The position numbers and the translations under genes were made by a program. 64,000 nt of DNA from Duodenibacillus massiliensis (GTDB taxonomy: Bacteria > Pseudomonadota > Gammaproteobacteria > Burkholderiales > Burkholderiaceae_F), in assembly GCF_900128485.1 (NCBI RefSeq), contig NZ_LT635859.1, positions 391,242 to 455,241 of the forward strand, read 5' to 3'. Under the pieces are notes generated by a model that worked only from the letters and a program-made list of their open reading frames with translations, ran no database searches and was not told the origin of the DNA. This document shows positions 53,523-62,242 of the stretch, in pieces. Position 1 is the stretch's first letter. Each line of letters begins with the position of its first letter.

Positions 53523-53554
53523 CTATCGTTAATCAATTCTCGATAGTATTATCG
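53523..53554 (-). promoter_or_regulatory. Repeat-rich putative operator upstream of dps
   Basis: CTATCG (53523-53528) and CGATAG (53541-53546) form a perfect inverted repeat with 12 bases between, and a further TATCG (53550-53554) makes the pattern CGATA occur three times. On the minus strand the element overlaps a likely -35 (TTGATT). The regulator is unknown; the spacing does not fit OxyR, and the match to a Fur box is poor. Confidence 0.4.
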
Positions 53555-53624
53555 TATTAACAAGCCTCTCCCTGCATTATGGTCACAGGACTTCCTCCCT
53601 CACCGTTTTTACTGCCGGGCCTGA

Positions 53625-53654
53625 TGAAAACGCCGCCCAAGGGCAGCGTTTTCA
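53625..53654 (-). terminator. secF terminator
   Basis: 9-bp arms TGAAAACGC (53625-53633) and GCGTTTTCA (53646-53654) with a 12-base loop, at the end of the yajC-secD-secF operon. Confidence 0.75.
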
Positions 53655-53687
53655 GGTTGACCCGCGTCAGTTTTTTGGGCCTTCCCG

Positions 53688-54623
53688 TTACGGTACCATT
53701 TCCTGGACTTCGTCCTTTTTGACGGGCTTCACGAGGTCTTCACGCTTCACACCCAGGTACATGGCAATTGCTGCGGCCACGAAGACCGAGGAGTAAATAC
53801 CAAGGCAGATGCCGATCGTGAGCGCGAGCGAAAAGTGGTGCAGCGCCGGGCCCCCGAAGAAGAACATCGAAAGCGTCATGGCAAGCGTTGACGTATGCGT
53901 GATCACCGTTCGCGAAATCGTTGCCGTGATGGCGGAGTTGATGACCTCAACCGTTGAGGTGCGGCGCATCTTGCGGAAGTGCTCGCGCACGCGGTCGAAA
54001 ATAATCACCGATTCGTTCACGGAATAGCCGAGCACCGCGAGCACGGCCGCAAGCACCGGCAGTGAAAACTCCCACTGCATGATCGCAAAAATACCGATGA
54101 CGATGATGACGTCGTGCAGGTTTGCGATGATCGCCGCGACGGCAAACTTCCATTCGAAACGAAACGCGAGGTAGATCATGATGCCGATCACAACCAAAAG
54201 CAGCGCCGTCGCGCCGTCGGTTGCGAGTTCCTCACCCACCTGCGGCCCCACGTATTCGTTGTTAAGAAGCTTTACGCCCGGGTCTTTGGCGCTTAACACC
54301 TTCATGAGTTCCTGCGCCTGCTGGCCCGAAGATTCACCGGCCTTCATCGGAAGGCGGATCATCAGGTCGCGCGCCGTGCCGTAATTCTGCACGGCCGCTT
54401 CGACCTTGAGTCCCTGCTGAATCTGGCCCCGGACTTCCTCAGCCGACACCGCCTGCGGGTAATTCACCACAACCTGCGTACCGCCCGTGAATTCGATGGA
54501 AAACGCCAGGCCGTGCGCAAAGATCCAGTAGACCGCCACCGCAAAGGAAATGAACGAAATCGCATTCAGAATATGCGAAAAGCGCATAAACGGAATGGTT
54601 TTGTGAATGCGGAAAAATTCCAT
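53688..54623 (-). CDS. secF: Protein translocase subunit SecF
   Basis: A 311-residue RND-type partner of SecD that uses proton motive force to pull preproteins into the periplasm. Six membrane segments, the FSIEFTGGTQV first periplasmic block and the conserved YSVNESVIIFDRVRE segment are evident. It starts 29 bases after secD. A short basic/acidic tail closes the protein. Confidence 0.96.
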   Translation of the reverse strand: MEFFRIHKTIPFMRFSHILNAISFISFAVAVYWIFAHGLAFSIEFTGGTQVVVNYPQAVSAEEVRGQIQQGLKVEAAVQNYGTARDLMIRLPMKAGESSGQQAQELMKVLSAKDPGVKLLNNEYVGPQVGEELATDGATALLLVVIGIMIYLAFRFEWKFAVAAIIANLHDVIIVIGIFAIMQWEFSLPVLAAVLAVLGYSVNESVIIFDRVREHFRKMRRTSTVEVINSAITATISRTVITHTSTLAMTLSMFFFGGPALHHFSLALTIGICLGIYSSVFVAAAIAMYLGVKREDLVKPVKKDEVQEMVP

Positions 54624-54652
54624 TTTCTTTTACTCCGAATCCGTTTACACCC

Positions 54653-56542
54653 TTAAGCCTTCGCCTTCTCGGCGTCGGGCTTCCAGACCTGACCGATATG
54701 CACGCGGGCGAGTTTCTTCTGTCGCCCGTAGATGAGGTTGATCATCGCGCGCGAAACAGTGACCGAGGTAAAGATCGAGGTCATGATGCCCAGGCAGTGC
54801 ACCACGGCAAAGCCTCTCACCGGGCCGGAACCGAAAATCAAAAGCGCCAGACCCGCGATAAGACTCGTGATGTTGGAGTCAAGAATCGTATTAAAGGCCG
54901 TATCGTAACCTTCGCTGATCGCGAGCTGCGGCGTTCGTCCGACTCTCAGTTCTTCACGTACGCGTTCGTTAATCAGAACGTTTGCGTCAACGGCCATACC
55001 CAAGGTAAGCGCAATAGCCGCGATACCGGGAAGCGTGAGCGTTGCCTGCAACATCGAAAGGATGGCGATAAGGCACATGACGTTGCAGACAAGGGAAATC
55101 GCGCTTACGACACCGAAGACCTGGTAGTAGAGCATCATGAAGATCGCAACCACCGCAAAGCCGTAGAGCGTGGAGCGGAAACCCGCTTCAATGTTGTCGG
55201 CACCAAGGCTCGGCCCGATCAGACGTTCTTCCACGATTTCCATGGGAGCAGCAAGTGACCCGGCACGCAGCAGCAGTGCAGTGTCCGTCGCTTCAATCGT
55301 TGTCATACGGCCCGAAATCTGCACACGGCCGCCGCCGATTTCCTGACGGATCACGGGAGCGGTCACCACTTCGCCCTTACCCTTTTCAAAAAGGATGATG
55401 GCCATGCGCTTACCGACGTTGTCGCGCGTCACATCGCGGAAAATGCGGGCACCCTTATTGTCAAGCGTGAGGTTTACCGTGGGCTCCTGGGTTTGCGAAT
55501 CAAACCCGGGCTGCGCGTCGTTTAAGTTTTCACCGGTGAGAATCACGCGGCGCTTCACAAGAATGGGCCTGCCCTCGCGGTCCATGTACTTTTCGTCGCC
55601 GAAGGGGACGTTACCCTGCTGCATCTGCGCATAGGCTTCGGGCGAATCGTCCACCAGACGCACTTCAAGCGTGGCGGTACGGCCGAGGATGTCCTTGGCC
55701 TTTGCGGTATCCTGCACACCGGGGAGCTGCACCACAATACGGTCGGCGCCCTGCTGCGCGATCACGGGTTCGGCCACACCGAGCTCGTTGATTCGGTTGT
55801 GCAGCGTCGAGATATTCTGCTTTAACGAGTATTCCTGAACGTTTTGAATCGCTTTCTGCGAAAGTTCCGCAACGATCATGAGTTTGCCGCCTTCGTCAGC
55901 CTCACGAAACGACAGATCGGGCTGCGTCTGACGCATCACGTCCATGGCGCGGGCGCGCTCCTCAGCGTCATTAAAGAGCACCTCAATGGTGTTGCCGGTA
56001 CGGCTGATCCCTGCGTGGCGGATGCGCTTGTCACGAAACTGCGTTCTTAAGTCCGCAGCCGTCGATTCCGCACGCTTCTGAATCGCGGTACGCATATCAA
56101 CCTGCAGCAGAAAGTGCACGCCGCCCCGGAGGTCAAGGCCGAGGTACATCGGAAGCGCGTTGATTTTCAAAAGCCACGAGGGCGTATTGGGCACAAGGTT
56201 CGGCGCAACGATATAGCCCGGATCGGTTTTGTCGGGGTTCAGGGCCTTTTCAATCACTTCGCGGGCGAGCAGCTGCTCTTCACCCTGCGTCGGATCAAAA
56301 CGCACGCGCACCGTGTTTTGCTGAGCGCCCTGCTCATAGAAAACACCGTTGGGAGTGAGCTTGGCATCGGCCAGTGCCTTCTCCACGTTTTTAAGGACCG
56401 TCTCATCGACTTTGACGGTGGACTTACCCGAACTCACCTGCACGGCAGGCGATTCGCCGTAGAAATTCGGGAGCGTATAAAGCGCCGCCACAATGAGCAC
56501 AACGGCAATCAGGATGTATTTCCAAAGAGCGTAGCGGTTCAT
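54653..56542 (-). CDS. secD: Protein translocase subunit SecD
   Basis: A 629-residue SecD. The first membrane helix (about 6-25) is followed by a large periplasmic P1 domain opening with LGLDLRGGVHFLLQVD, then five helices near the C-terminus (TLGMAVDANVLINERVREEL and FGSGPVRGFAVVHCLGI). Together with SecF and YajC it forms the accessory translocase complex. The gap to yajC upstream contains a hairpin that may attenuate expression. Confidence 0.96.
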   Translation of the reverse strand: MNRYALWKYILIAVVLIVAALYTLPNFYGESPAVQVSSGKSTVKVDETVLKNVEKALADAKLTPNGVFYEQGAQQNTVRVRFDPTQGEEQLLAREVIEKALNPDKTDPGYIVAPNLVPNTPSWLLKINALPMYLGLDLRGGVHFLLQVDMRTAIQKRAESTAADLRTQFRDKRIRHAGISRTGNTIEVLFNDAEERARAMDVMRQTQPDLSFREADEGGKLMIVAELSQKAIQNVQEYSLKQNISTLHNRINELGVAEPVIAQQGADRIVVQLPGVQDTAKAKDILGRTATLEVRLVDDSPEAYAQMQQGNVPFGDEKYMDREGRPILVKRRVILTGENLNDAQPGFDSQTQEPTVNLTLDNKGARIFRDVTRDNVGKRMAIILFEKGKGEVVTAPVIRQEIGGGRVQISGRMTTIEATDTALLLRAGSLAAPMEIVEERLIGPSLGADNIEAGFRSTLYGFAVVAIFMMLYYQVFGVVSAISLVCNVMCLIAILSMLQATLTLPGIAAIALTLGMAVDANVLINERVREELRVGRTPQLAISEGYDTAFNTILDSNITSLIAGLALLIFGSGPVRGFAVVHCLGIMTSIFTSVTVSRAMINLIYGRQKKLARVHIGQVWKPDAEKAKA

Positions 56543-56649
56543 AGGAAATCAAACAAAAACAATCCGCCGGGAGCTTAAAAATGTTCTCAACGGAAACTGA
56601 CGGAAAAAGGCAGACACGGCGTTACACGCGCGCTACCGGTAAAACGCGA

Positions 56650-56687
56650 AAAGGGCGCCTGCCGCCGTCAGTGGTCGGAGGGCGCCC
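56650..56687 (-). terminator. yajC-secD intercistronic hairpin
   Basis: 7-bp self-complementary arms GGGCGCC/GGCGCCC (56653-56659, 56681-56687) with TTTT on the minus strand, inside the 199-base gap between yajC and secD. Probably a partial terminator. Confidence 0.55.
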
Positions 56688-56741
56688 GTTTACGCGGGAG
56701 CTTTTTGTTGGGCGGCTCAAAACGGCCGCCGCAAAAAAGCA

Positions 56742-57089
56742 TCAGATCGACTTGATCGTTCCCTTGGGCAGAACCGTCTGAACGGCACCGCGCTGCATCG
56801 TAATCGTCACGGGCTTGTCGTCCACGCGGCTGATTTCGATCACGATGTACTGGTCGTTAAGATCCGCAATACGGCCGGCAATGCCTCCGAGCGTCAGGAT
56901 CTCATCACCCTTGGCGAGCTCCGAACACATCTTCATGTGTTCCTTCTGGCGCTTTTGCTGCGGACGGATGAGGAAGAACCAGAAAACAACGAAAATCAGA
57001 ACAATCGGAACAATCTGCATGAGCAGACCGCCGGCGCCGCCGGCTGCTGCATCGGCCGTCTGGGCCATTGCATCGGAAATCAGGAACAC
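56742..57089 (-). CDS. yajC: Preprotein translocase subunit YajC
   Basis: A 115-residue protein with a single membrane helix (about 22-42, IVPIVLIFVVFWFFLIRPQQ), the QKRQKEHMKM basic stretch and the GDEILTLGGIAGRI SH3-like part, all diagnostic. The start is a GTG at 57089 with AAGGGG eight bases upstream. First gene of the yajC-secD-secF operon. Confidence 0.92.
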   Translation of the reverse strand: MFLISDAMAQTADAAAGGAGGLLMQIVPIVLIFVVFWFFLIRPQQKRQKEHMKMCSELAKGDEILTLGGIAGRIADLNDQYIVIEISRVDDKPVTITMQRGAVQTVLPKGTIKSI

Positions 57090-57264
57090 AACTTTCCCCT
57101 TAAGGTATGTATGTAGGCTGCGCCCGTCAAAAGCGCAGTGCCCGCATTATACGGGCTTGCCGCGGACCGCCCAAAAATAAAGTTGCAAACAGTTGTGGAC
57201 GGATTTCACTGCAAAAGCCGCGCCCCCATGCAGTAGCATAACTGAAATTATCATAAAGCCAGTT

Positions 57265-57527
57265 ATGACGATGCACTTTACCGGCCGACAGACTGAACTT
57301 GCTCACCTCCACGCCGCCCGCGAACGCGTTTTCCAGGGGGCCTCAGAAATCAGCTTCAGACCGGCCGCCGCGGTATTGGCAAAACCTCGCTTGTTCTCAA
57401 ACACTGCGGGAACCAACGCGCGCTTTACCTGTATGCCGCAAACGTAACCGAGGGCCTTCTCACGCGGCGCTTCACAGGATTTGGGCGGAGGCACCCGCTT
57501 CTTTGCGAATCGGCTGACGCCTGCCGC
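57265..57527 (+). pseudogene. Remnant of an archaeal-type (PF01637-like) ATPase
   Basis: Two frames give the start of one protein. The first reads MTMHFTGRQTELAHLHAARE (57265 onward). After a frame change near 57360 the second reads GRRGIGKTSLVLKHCG, a Walker A loop, then RALYLYAANVTEGLL. This order (GR-E-L opening, then GRRxxGKTSL) is typical of the DUF234-linked archaeal-type ATPases. Walker B and everything after it are gone; the sequence stops at the argC terminator. It is a truncated, frameshifted relic. Confidence 0.65.
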
Positions 57528-57528
57528 A

Positions 57529-57563
57529 GAAAAAAAGACCGGTGTCTCAAACGAGTCCGGTCT
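57529..57563 (-). terminator. argC terminator
   Basis: Stem AGACCGG (57536-57542) with CCGGTCT (57557-57563), 14-base loop, and a run of seven Ts on the minus strand. Confidence 0.88.
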
Positions 57564-57590
57564 CTGCATTTTTTGGGTAGATCAAGCGCC

Positions 57591-58658
57591 TTAGGGCGTC
57601 GTTGCGGGCCGGTAAAGTCCTGTCTTTTCATCAATGCCCGCCATCAGATTCATCGCCTGCACGGCCTGACCGGCAGCGCCCTTCACAAGGTTGTCTTCCA
57701 CGACAAGAATCACCAGAAGGTCCCCGCCCTGCGGACGGTGCACGGCAATGCGAGCAAAGTTTGATCCCCGCACACTGCGTGTTTCAGGCGTTGATCCCGC
57801 AGGCATCACGTCAACGAAGGGTTCGTCCGCATAGCGCTTTTCAAAAAGCGTCTGCACATCAAGTTCCGTGCCGGGCTTACTAAAGCGCAGATAAATCGTC
57901 GAGTGAATCCCGCGGATCACCGGAAGCAGATGCGGCACAAACGTAAGTCTCAGATCCTTGTTGCCGGACAGAAGCCCTAACTGCTGCTCGATTTCAGGCC
58001 CGTGGCGGTGCCCTGCAACCCCGTAGGCATGAAAGTTATCAATGTTTTCCGCGGCAATGAGTGAAACACTTGCCTTTTTACCGGCCCCGGAAATCCCGGA
58101 CTTGCTGTCGGCAATGATGCTCGTGAGGTCAAAGGTGCCCGGATGCGCCTTTTCATAGGCCATCAAGGGAGCCAAGCCCAGTTCAATACTTGTGGGATAG
58201 CAGCCTGCCATCCCCACCACACGCGCGGTTTTCATGGCCTCACGCATAGTCTCGGGCTGACCGTAGACGGCTTCGGCCAAGAGTTCCGGGCAGGCATGAT
58301 CGAGCTTATACCAGCGCTTAAATTCTTCAGCGTCCTTCAGGCGAAAGTCCGCTGCAAGGTCAATGATCCGCACGCCTTTACTCACGAGTTCACGCGCGGC
58401 ATTCATCGCCACGCCGTGGGGCGTAGCAAAAAACACAAAGTCGCAGACGGTGAGATCTGCGGCATCGGGCGAAGAAAACTTCAGATCGTCCAAAAACCCC
58501 CGCAGAAAGGGAAAGAGTTCGGTGACAGATTTACCGGCTTCGGTGCGCGAGGTAATCGCGGTGATTTCCACGTCACTGCGGTTAGCCAGCAGGCGCAGCA
58601 GTTCACTTCCCGTATAGCCTGTTGCGCCCACAATCCCGACTTTGATTGTCTTGTCCAT
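57591..58658 (-). CDS. argC: N-acetyl-gamma-glutamyl-phosphate reductase
   Basis: A 355-residue ArgC that makes N-acetylglutamate semialdehyde in arginine synthesis. The Rossmann opening [16 protein letters not shown], the catalytic Cys in [15 protein letters not shown] and the [11 protein letters not shown] block place it in the long type 1 class. The start at 58658 has AAGGAAACAGA upstream; the frame is open for 73 more codons upstream through the rpsI terminator, which is not coding. It follows rplM-rpsI on the same strand but behind a terminator. Confidence 0.95.
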   Translation of the reverse strand: MDKTIKVGIVGATGYTGSELLRLLANRSDVEITAITSRTEAGKSVTELFPFLRGFLDDLKFSSPDAADLTVCDFVFFATPHGVAMNAARELVSKGVRIIDLAADFRLKDAEEFKRWYKLDHACPELLAEAVYGQPETMREAMKTARVVGMAGCYPTSIELGLAPLMAYEKAHPGTFDLTSIIADSKSGISGAGKKASVSLIAAENIDNFHAYGVAGHRHGPEIEQQLGLLSGNKDLRLTFVPHLLPVIRGIHSTIYLRFSKPGTELDVQTLFEKRYADEPFVDVMPAGSTPETRSVRGSNFARIAVHRPQGGDLLVILVVEDNLVKGAAGQAVQAMNLMAGIDEKTGLYRPATTP

Positions 58659-58694
58659 TCTGTTTCCTTCCCGTTTTGCGTTTTGAGCGGATAC

Positions 58695-58732
58695 AAAAAA
58701 GCCGCCAGCGGCCATAGACCGAAAGCGGCTTT
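58695..58732 (-). terminator. rplM-rpsI terminator
   Basis: Perfect 8-bp arms AAAGCCGC (58698-58705) and GCGGCTTT (58725-58732), with a run of T on the minus strand. Confidence 0.85.
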
Positions 58733-58809
58733 TCGTTTTTGCCCTCTCGTTTTCTCCCGTACGGCGCCGATCGGTGCAGTATACGGGAGAAACGCAGGTC
58801 CAAACAATA

Positions 58810-59202
58810 TCAGCGCTTGCTGAACTGCTTGGCGCGGCGGGCACCGCGCAGACCGACCTTCTTACGTTCAACTTCACGGGCGTCGCGCGTGACGAGGCCG
58901 GCGTTGGAGAGAACGCTCTTCAGATTTGCATCGTAGTCGATCAGAGCACGGGTAATGCCGTGACGCACAGCGCCGGCCTGGCCGGATTCACCGCCGCCGG
59001 TGACGTTGACCATGATGTCAAACGTTTCGACGTTTTCGGTGAGCTGCAGCGGCTGCATGACGACCATACGGCCGGTTTCGCGCTTGAAGAAATCGTTGAG
59101 TTCACGACCGTTGATCACGATCTTGCCCGTACCGCGCTTGATGAAGACGCGAGCCACAGAGCTCTTGCGGCGGCCGGTACCGTAGTTGTAGTTGCCGATC
59201 AT
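58810..59202 (-). CDS. rpsI: 30S ribosomal protein S9
   Basis: A 130-residue S9 with [13 protein letters not shown] near the start, [21 protein letters not shown] in the middle and the basic tail ending in AKQFSKR that reaches the P-site tRNA. It starts 11 bases after rplM, the universal rplM-rpsI pair. Confidence 0.97.
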   Translation of the reverse strand: MIGNYNYGTGRRKSSVARVFIKRGTGKIVINGRELNDFFKRETGRMVVMQPLQLTENVETFDIMVNVTGGGESGQAGAVRHGITRALIDYDANLKSVLSNAGLVTRDAREVERKKVGLRGARRAKQFSKR

Positions 59203-59213
59203 CTTTGTCTTCC

Positions 59214-59642
59214 TTAAATATCAAGAACCTTGGGCTGCTGAGCAGTGTGCGGATGCTCGGTGCCGGCGTAGATCTTCAGTTTCTTGATCATGGCGTAGCC
59301 GAGCGGGCCCTTCGGAAGCATGCCCTTCACAGCGATTTCGAGGGCACGGCCCGGGTGCTTGGCCTGCATTTCCTGGAAGGTCGTTTCATACACGCCGCCC
59401 GGATAGCCGGTGTGGCGGTAGTAGGTCTTCTTGCCGGCTTTTTCGGCAGAGAGCTTGATTTTGTCGGCGTTGATCACGACGATGTAGTCGCCCGTATCGA
59501 CGTGCGGCGTGAATTCGGGCTTGTGCTTGCCGCGCAGACGAGCGGCAATTTCGGTGGCAAGGCGGCCGAGCACCTTGTCACTGCCGTCGACCACGTACCA
59601 GTCGCGCTTGACTTCGAGCGGCTTGGCCGAAAAGGTCTTCAT
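59214..59642 (-). CDS. rplM: 50S ribosomal protein L13
   Basis: A 142-residue L13, exactly the usual length when begun at the ATG at 59642 (MKTFSAKP), which has TTAGGTGA upstream; a GTG three codons earlier overlaps this Shine-Dalgarno. Core motifs are [34 protein letters not shown] and [20 protein letters not shown]. It binds 23S rRNA early in assembly and acts as autogenous repressor in E. coli. Confidence 0.97.
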   Translation of the reverse strand: MKTFSAKPLEVKRDWYVVDGSDKVLGRLATEIAARLRGKHKPEFTPHVDTGDYIVVINADKIKLSAEKAGKKTYYRHTGYPGGVYETTFQEMQAKHPGRALEIAVKGMLPKGPLGYAMIKKLKIYAGTEHPHTAQQPKVLDI

Positions 59643-59951
59643 TATTTTCACCTAATGGGTTGTGACGCAGCAATCAGACTCGCACTAAGGATGGCGCCCG
59701 TGCTTTAACGCGGCGGAAAAGGTGCCGCGACTGTCCGTCACTGAATCGTTTCTACAAATAGTCAGATGCCCGATTCTTCCGGACACCGAGAATGTGTTTT
59801 GCTGACGTCTGACGGTCATTATTGCCGCCGATTCAGTGGAAACGGGGAAATCTGCGGCGGCCGACAAAAAATCAGGGGGCGAATTTTACCTGCAAACGCC
59901 TGCGTGCGCAAGAGCCGCAAAAACCCTGATTTTTAAAGGCAAAAGAGGCGC
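59643..59951. other. rplM leader and promoter region
   Basis: A 309-base region holding a good minus-strand promoter (59883-59911) and a leader of about 230 bases before rplM. An 11-bp inverted repeat (59867-59877 with 59924-59934) encloses the promoter. No open frame is credible. Confidence 0.5.
59883..59911 (-). promoter_or_regulatory. Predicted rplM-rpsI promoter
   Basis: On the minus strand TTGCGC (59911-59906) and TAAAAT (59888-59883) are separated by exactly 17 bases. The start would be near 59876, inside the right arm of the enclosing inverted repeat. Confidence 0.6.
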
Positions 59952-60513
59952 CTAGCGCTTTTTCCAGCGGGTAAGCTCATCGACGGCTTCCTTAAGGTAC
60001 GCGGGCATTGTTTCGTCCTTTGCGGGCCGCCCCGTCTTATCCTGAAACTCAAGCATTCCGAACTTATTGATGAGCACGATGCGCTCGGGTTCCACAAAGG
60101 CGTTTGAGCAGTAGATTGTCGAATGAAACCAGTTTTTGCGGCGGTTTTCGCTCCAGAGCGATTCGCCCGTCGTGTAGTCAGTGGTCGGATTGGTGCAGCC
60201 GAGCGCCTCAGGAATAAGCGTTGCCGTGAGGTCCGCGGAGGACGTCACCGCGTCCACCAGCCTGCCCGCTTTTCCCGGCCAGTGCACGATGAGCGGCACC
60301 TTGATCTGCGCGTCCGTGTAGTTGCCGTTATGCCCCCAGTAGTTCAGTTTATTGTCGTTAAATTCCTCGCCATGATCCGAACTCACCACGACGATCGTGT
60401 TTTCCAGGAGCCCCTTTTCCTTAAGGTACCCCGTGACGCGCGCGAGTTCTCCGTCCGTCCAGTAAGCCGAATTGCGGTAGCGGTTAAAGTACGGCACGGG
60501 ATCCGTGTCGTTC
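59952..60513 (-). pseudogene. yejM: 3' fragment of a YejM/PbgA-like inner-membrane hydrolase gene
   Basis: About 187 codons encode the C-terminal part of a sulfatase-fold protein: YFNRYRNSAYWTDGELARV, VVVSSDHGEEFND (metal Asp-His) and LNYWGHNGNYTDAQIKVPLIVHWPG. This arrangement, including the GHNGNY loop, matches YejM/PbgA, the cardiolipin-binding regulator of LPS synthesis. The upstream end is joined to the right end of a TnpB element; the residues that should precede it are not present in the window. The fragment has no start of its own. Confidence 0.8.
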
Positions 60514-62115
60514 CTAAACAACCCGCGCTTGAAAGCGCGGGGTTTCCTGACACGGTGCAGGCTTTTCCGTAACAGCCAAGGTTTTTGAGGCCTTGTCTGC
60601 CCGGGCGTCCCCTGCACCACAGGAACATTTAAAACGCAACCGCTCTACGGGTACGGGCTTCATCAGCTCGATCCGTCGGTTCCGGCGAAGGACTGCTTCG
60701 TCTTGCCGATTCGCTGGTTTGTACTGCACTATCGATCCGGCGTTCCCTGAGACTTGTTTGAGCCTCGCAAGCGCTGATTGCTCAGCCTTCAGATCGTAGC
60801 TGTCAGTGGCGGGATCCGCAAAATACAGGTTCATGGCGGCCGCGACATCGCGGTCCATGTACCAGCCCGTGTCTCCCAACTGATGACTTCTCTCCCAAAG
60901 AGCCTTCTTACGGTACGTTCCCGTTTCGGGATCGTGCTGACTCGGGCGCAGTTTCCGGGGACTGACTTCCACCACACAACAGCCGGCGCTTTCAGCCTTA
61001 CTTGTCATCCGGGTTATCAATCCTGCAATACCGCTTTTGCCCAAACTCTTGCCGTATCCGGCTCTCTGAAATGCTTTGTATGAGTTCTTCTCCACAATGA
61101 CGGTGCCGGCCCTGCCGAACACCTGGTTAATCACTTCGCCGTGCAGGCAACGGCGGGTTTCCGCCTGACGGCGGTACAGATCCGCAAGTTTTGCCTTTGT
61201 TGCCTTATAGGTCTTGGATTCCTTCCAGACAATCTTTTTTCCGGCGGCTTTAACGGTGCCGTCCGCGTTGTAGCACTCCCGATTTGTGTCTCTGCGGGAG
61301 CGGTCCATGGCACGTAAAAGACGCGCAATCTCCTTTTCCTGAGAGACAGTGCCCGCGCTCACCAAAATCTTCTGCTGCCACTCGGGGCTGTAAAAAGTCA
61401 TGGTCCTCGGGCCCGGATCAACAGCCACCTTGAGATCCTTGGGAGCATAAACGTGCTTGACGGGCGGTACGCCTTCGACAATGAGCTGAACAAAGTAGCG
61501 CATACGGCCGCGGATCATCCGCCGGACAAGACGGCAGTATTTGACACGCTTAAAGCCGGACGGATCTGTTGCTGAAAGAAGAGCTTCTTTCTGCCAGGCA
61601 TCCGGCGCTTCAGCCTTTATCACCAGATCCAGAACCTCGAGCGTCCACGTCTTAGCCTTCCAACGCAACCCTGTTTTGTTTGATTTTCCCTCAACGCTGT
61701 GCAAGCCCCGTTTAGCACTCTTAAACCGCGGCTGACCGCCCTGATGAAGCAGCCAGCGCTCAATGCCCTGCCAGACACGTGTGGCAATTTTCTGCGCTTC
61801 GTTGATGCCGATGCGCTTTGTAAAGCCGCCCTTGGCACGGTGCTCTTTCACGACATCATGCAGGGCATACTCGGAAAGGAGAGCGGACTTCTGAATTTCC
61901 TTAAACCGCTTGTTACGGTCTTTGCCCTTGGGCATCGCGGCCGTCAGCTTCCATGCTTCAGTGCTTTTCATGGCGCGCACGCGTTTCTTTGCTGTTCCAA
62001 GAACAGCATTGAAGAGCTGGCGTGCATCGGAGAAGTAGGTCTCCAGTGCACTTTCCTGATCCTCTCCGGTTTTCAGGCCCAGCTCGATGACAAAGGACGG
62101 TGTGCGCGATTTCAT
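60514..62115 (-). CDS. tnpB: TnpB-type RNA-guided endonuclease/transposon protein (IS1341-like)
   Basis: A 533-residue TnpB-family protein. The split RuvC nuclease is complete: Asp233 (VAVDPGPRTM), Glu342 (VIVEKNSYKAF) and Asp423 (DRDVAAAMNLY). The zinc-ribbon that normally lies between RuvC-II and the last Asp has lost its cysteines (the region 388-420 reads PRKLRPSQHDPETG and has no Cys). A Cys-containing tail (around 497-499) is not a normal ribbon. The stop TAG lies beside the right-end hairpin, as usual for omega-RNA overlapping elements. No tnpA is present, so any movement would need a partner in trans. Confidence 0.85.
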   Translation of the reverse strand: MKSRTPSFVIELGLKTGEDQESALETYFSDARQLFNAVLGTAKKRVRAMKSTEAWKLTAAMPKGKDRNKRFKEIQKSALLSEYALHDVVKEHRAKGGFTKRIGINEAQKIATRVWQGIERWLLHQGGQPRFKSAKRGLHSVEGKSNKTGLRWKAKTWTLEVLDLVIKAEAPDAWQKEALLSATDPSGFKRVKYCRLVRRMIRGRMRYFVQLIVEGVPPVKHVYAPKDLKVAVDPGPRTMTFYSPEWQQKILVSAGTVSQEKEIARLLRAMDRSRRDTNRECYNADGTVKAAGKKIVWKESKTYKATKAKLADLYRRQAETRRCLHGEVINQVFGRAGTVIVEKNSYKAFQRAGYGKSLGKSGIAGLITRMTSKAESAGCCVVEVSPRKLRPSQHDPETGTYRKKALWERSHQLGDTGWYMDRDVAAAMNLYFADPATDSYDLKAEQSALARLKQVSGNAGSIVQYKPANRQDEAVLRRNRRIELMKPVPVERLRFKCSCGAGDARADKASKTLAVTEKPAPCQETPRFQARVV

Positions 62116-62241
62116 AGCGGCTGAATATACCTTAAGCGAAAACTATGTGCATGGTTTGGCTGCGTTTGGGCCAAGATTAAAAAATTTCGAAAGCCCGCAT
62201 TCCTCCCGGGGCTCAAGCCCCGGGCTTCCTGCGGGAAATTC
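60514..62241 (-). mobile_element. TnpB-only IS200/IS605-group element inserted in yejM-like gene
   Basis: The element carries one gene, tnpB. At the 3' side a 9-bp hairpin CCCGCGCTT/AAGCGCGGG (60522-60541) lies just before the stop codon and the junction with yejM. At the 5' side a hairpin CCCGGGGC/GCCCCGGG (62205-62224), with an outer CCCGCA/TGCGGG pair (62194-62199 and 62230-62235), abuts the yejM N-terminal fragment. There are no terminal inverted repeats, in keeping with the group. The exact ends are uncertain by several bases. Confidence 0.72.
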
Positions 62242-62242
62242 T

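Larger units (their letters stand above)
57090..57590. other. Gene-remnant region between yajC and argC
   Basis: About 500 bases that contain no intact gene. A degraded ATPase gene on the plus strand (57265-57527) occupies the middle and the argC terminator the right end (57529-57563). The yajC promoter should lie near 57100-57200; I could not fix it. Confidence 0.5.

Noticed and set aside
53523-53554. OxyR or Fur box before dps
   Set aside because: The half-site spacing does not give the ATAG-N7-CTAT pattern, and only one hexamer matches a Fur box well. Left as an unassigned operator.
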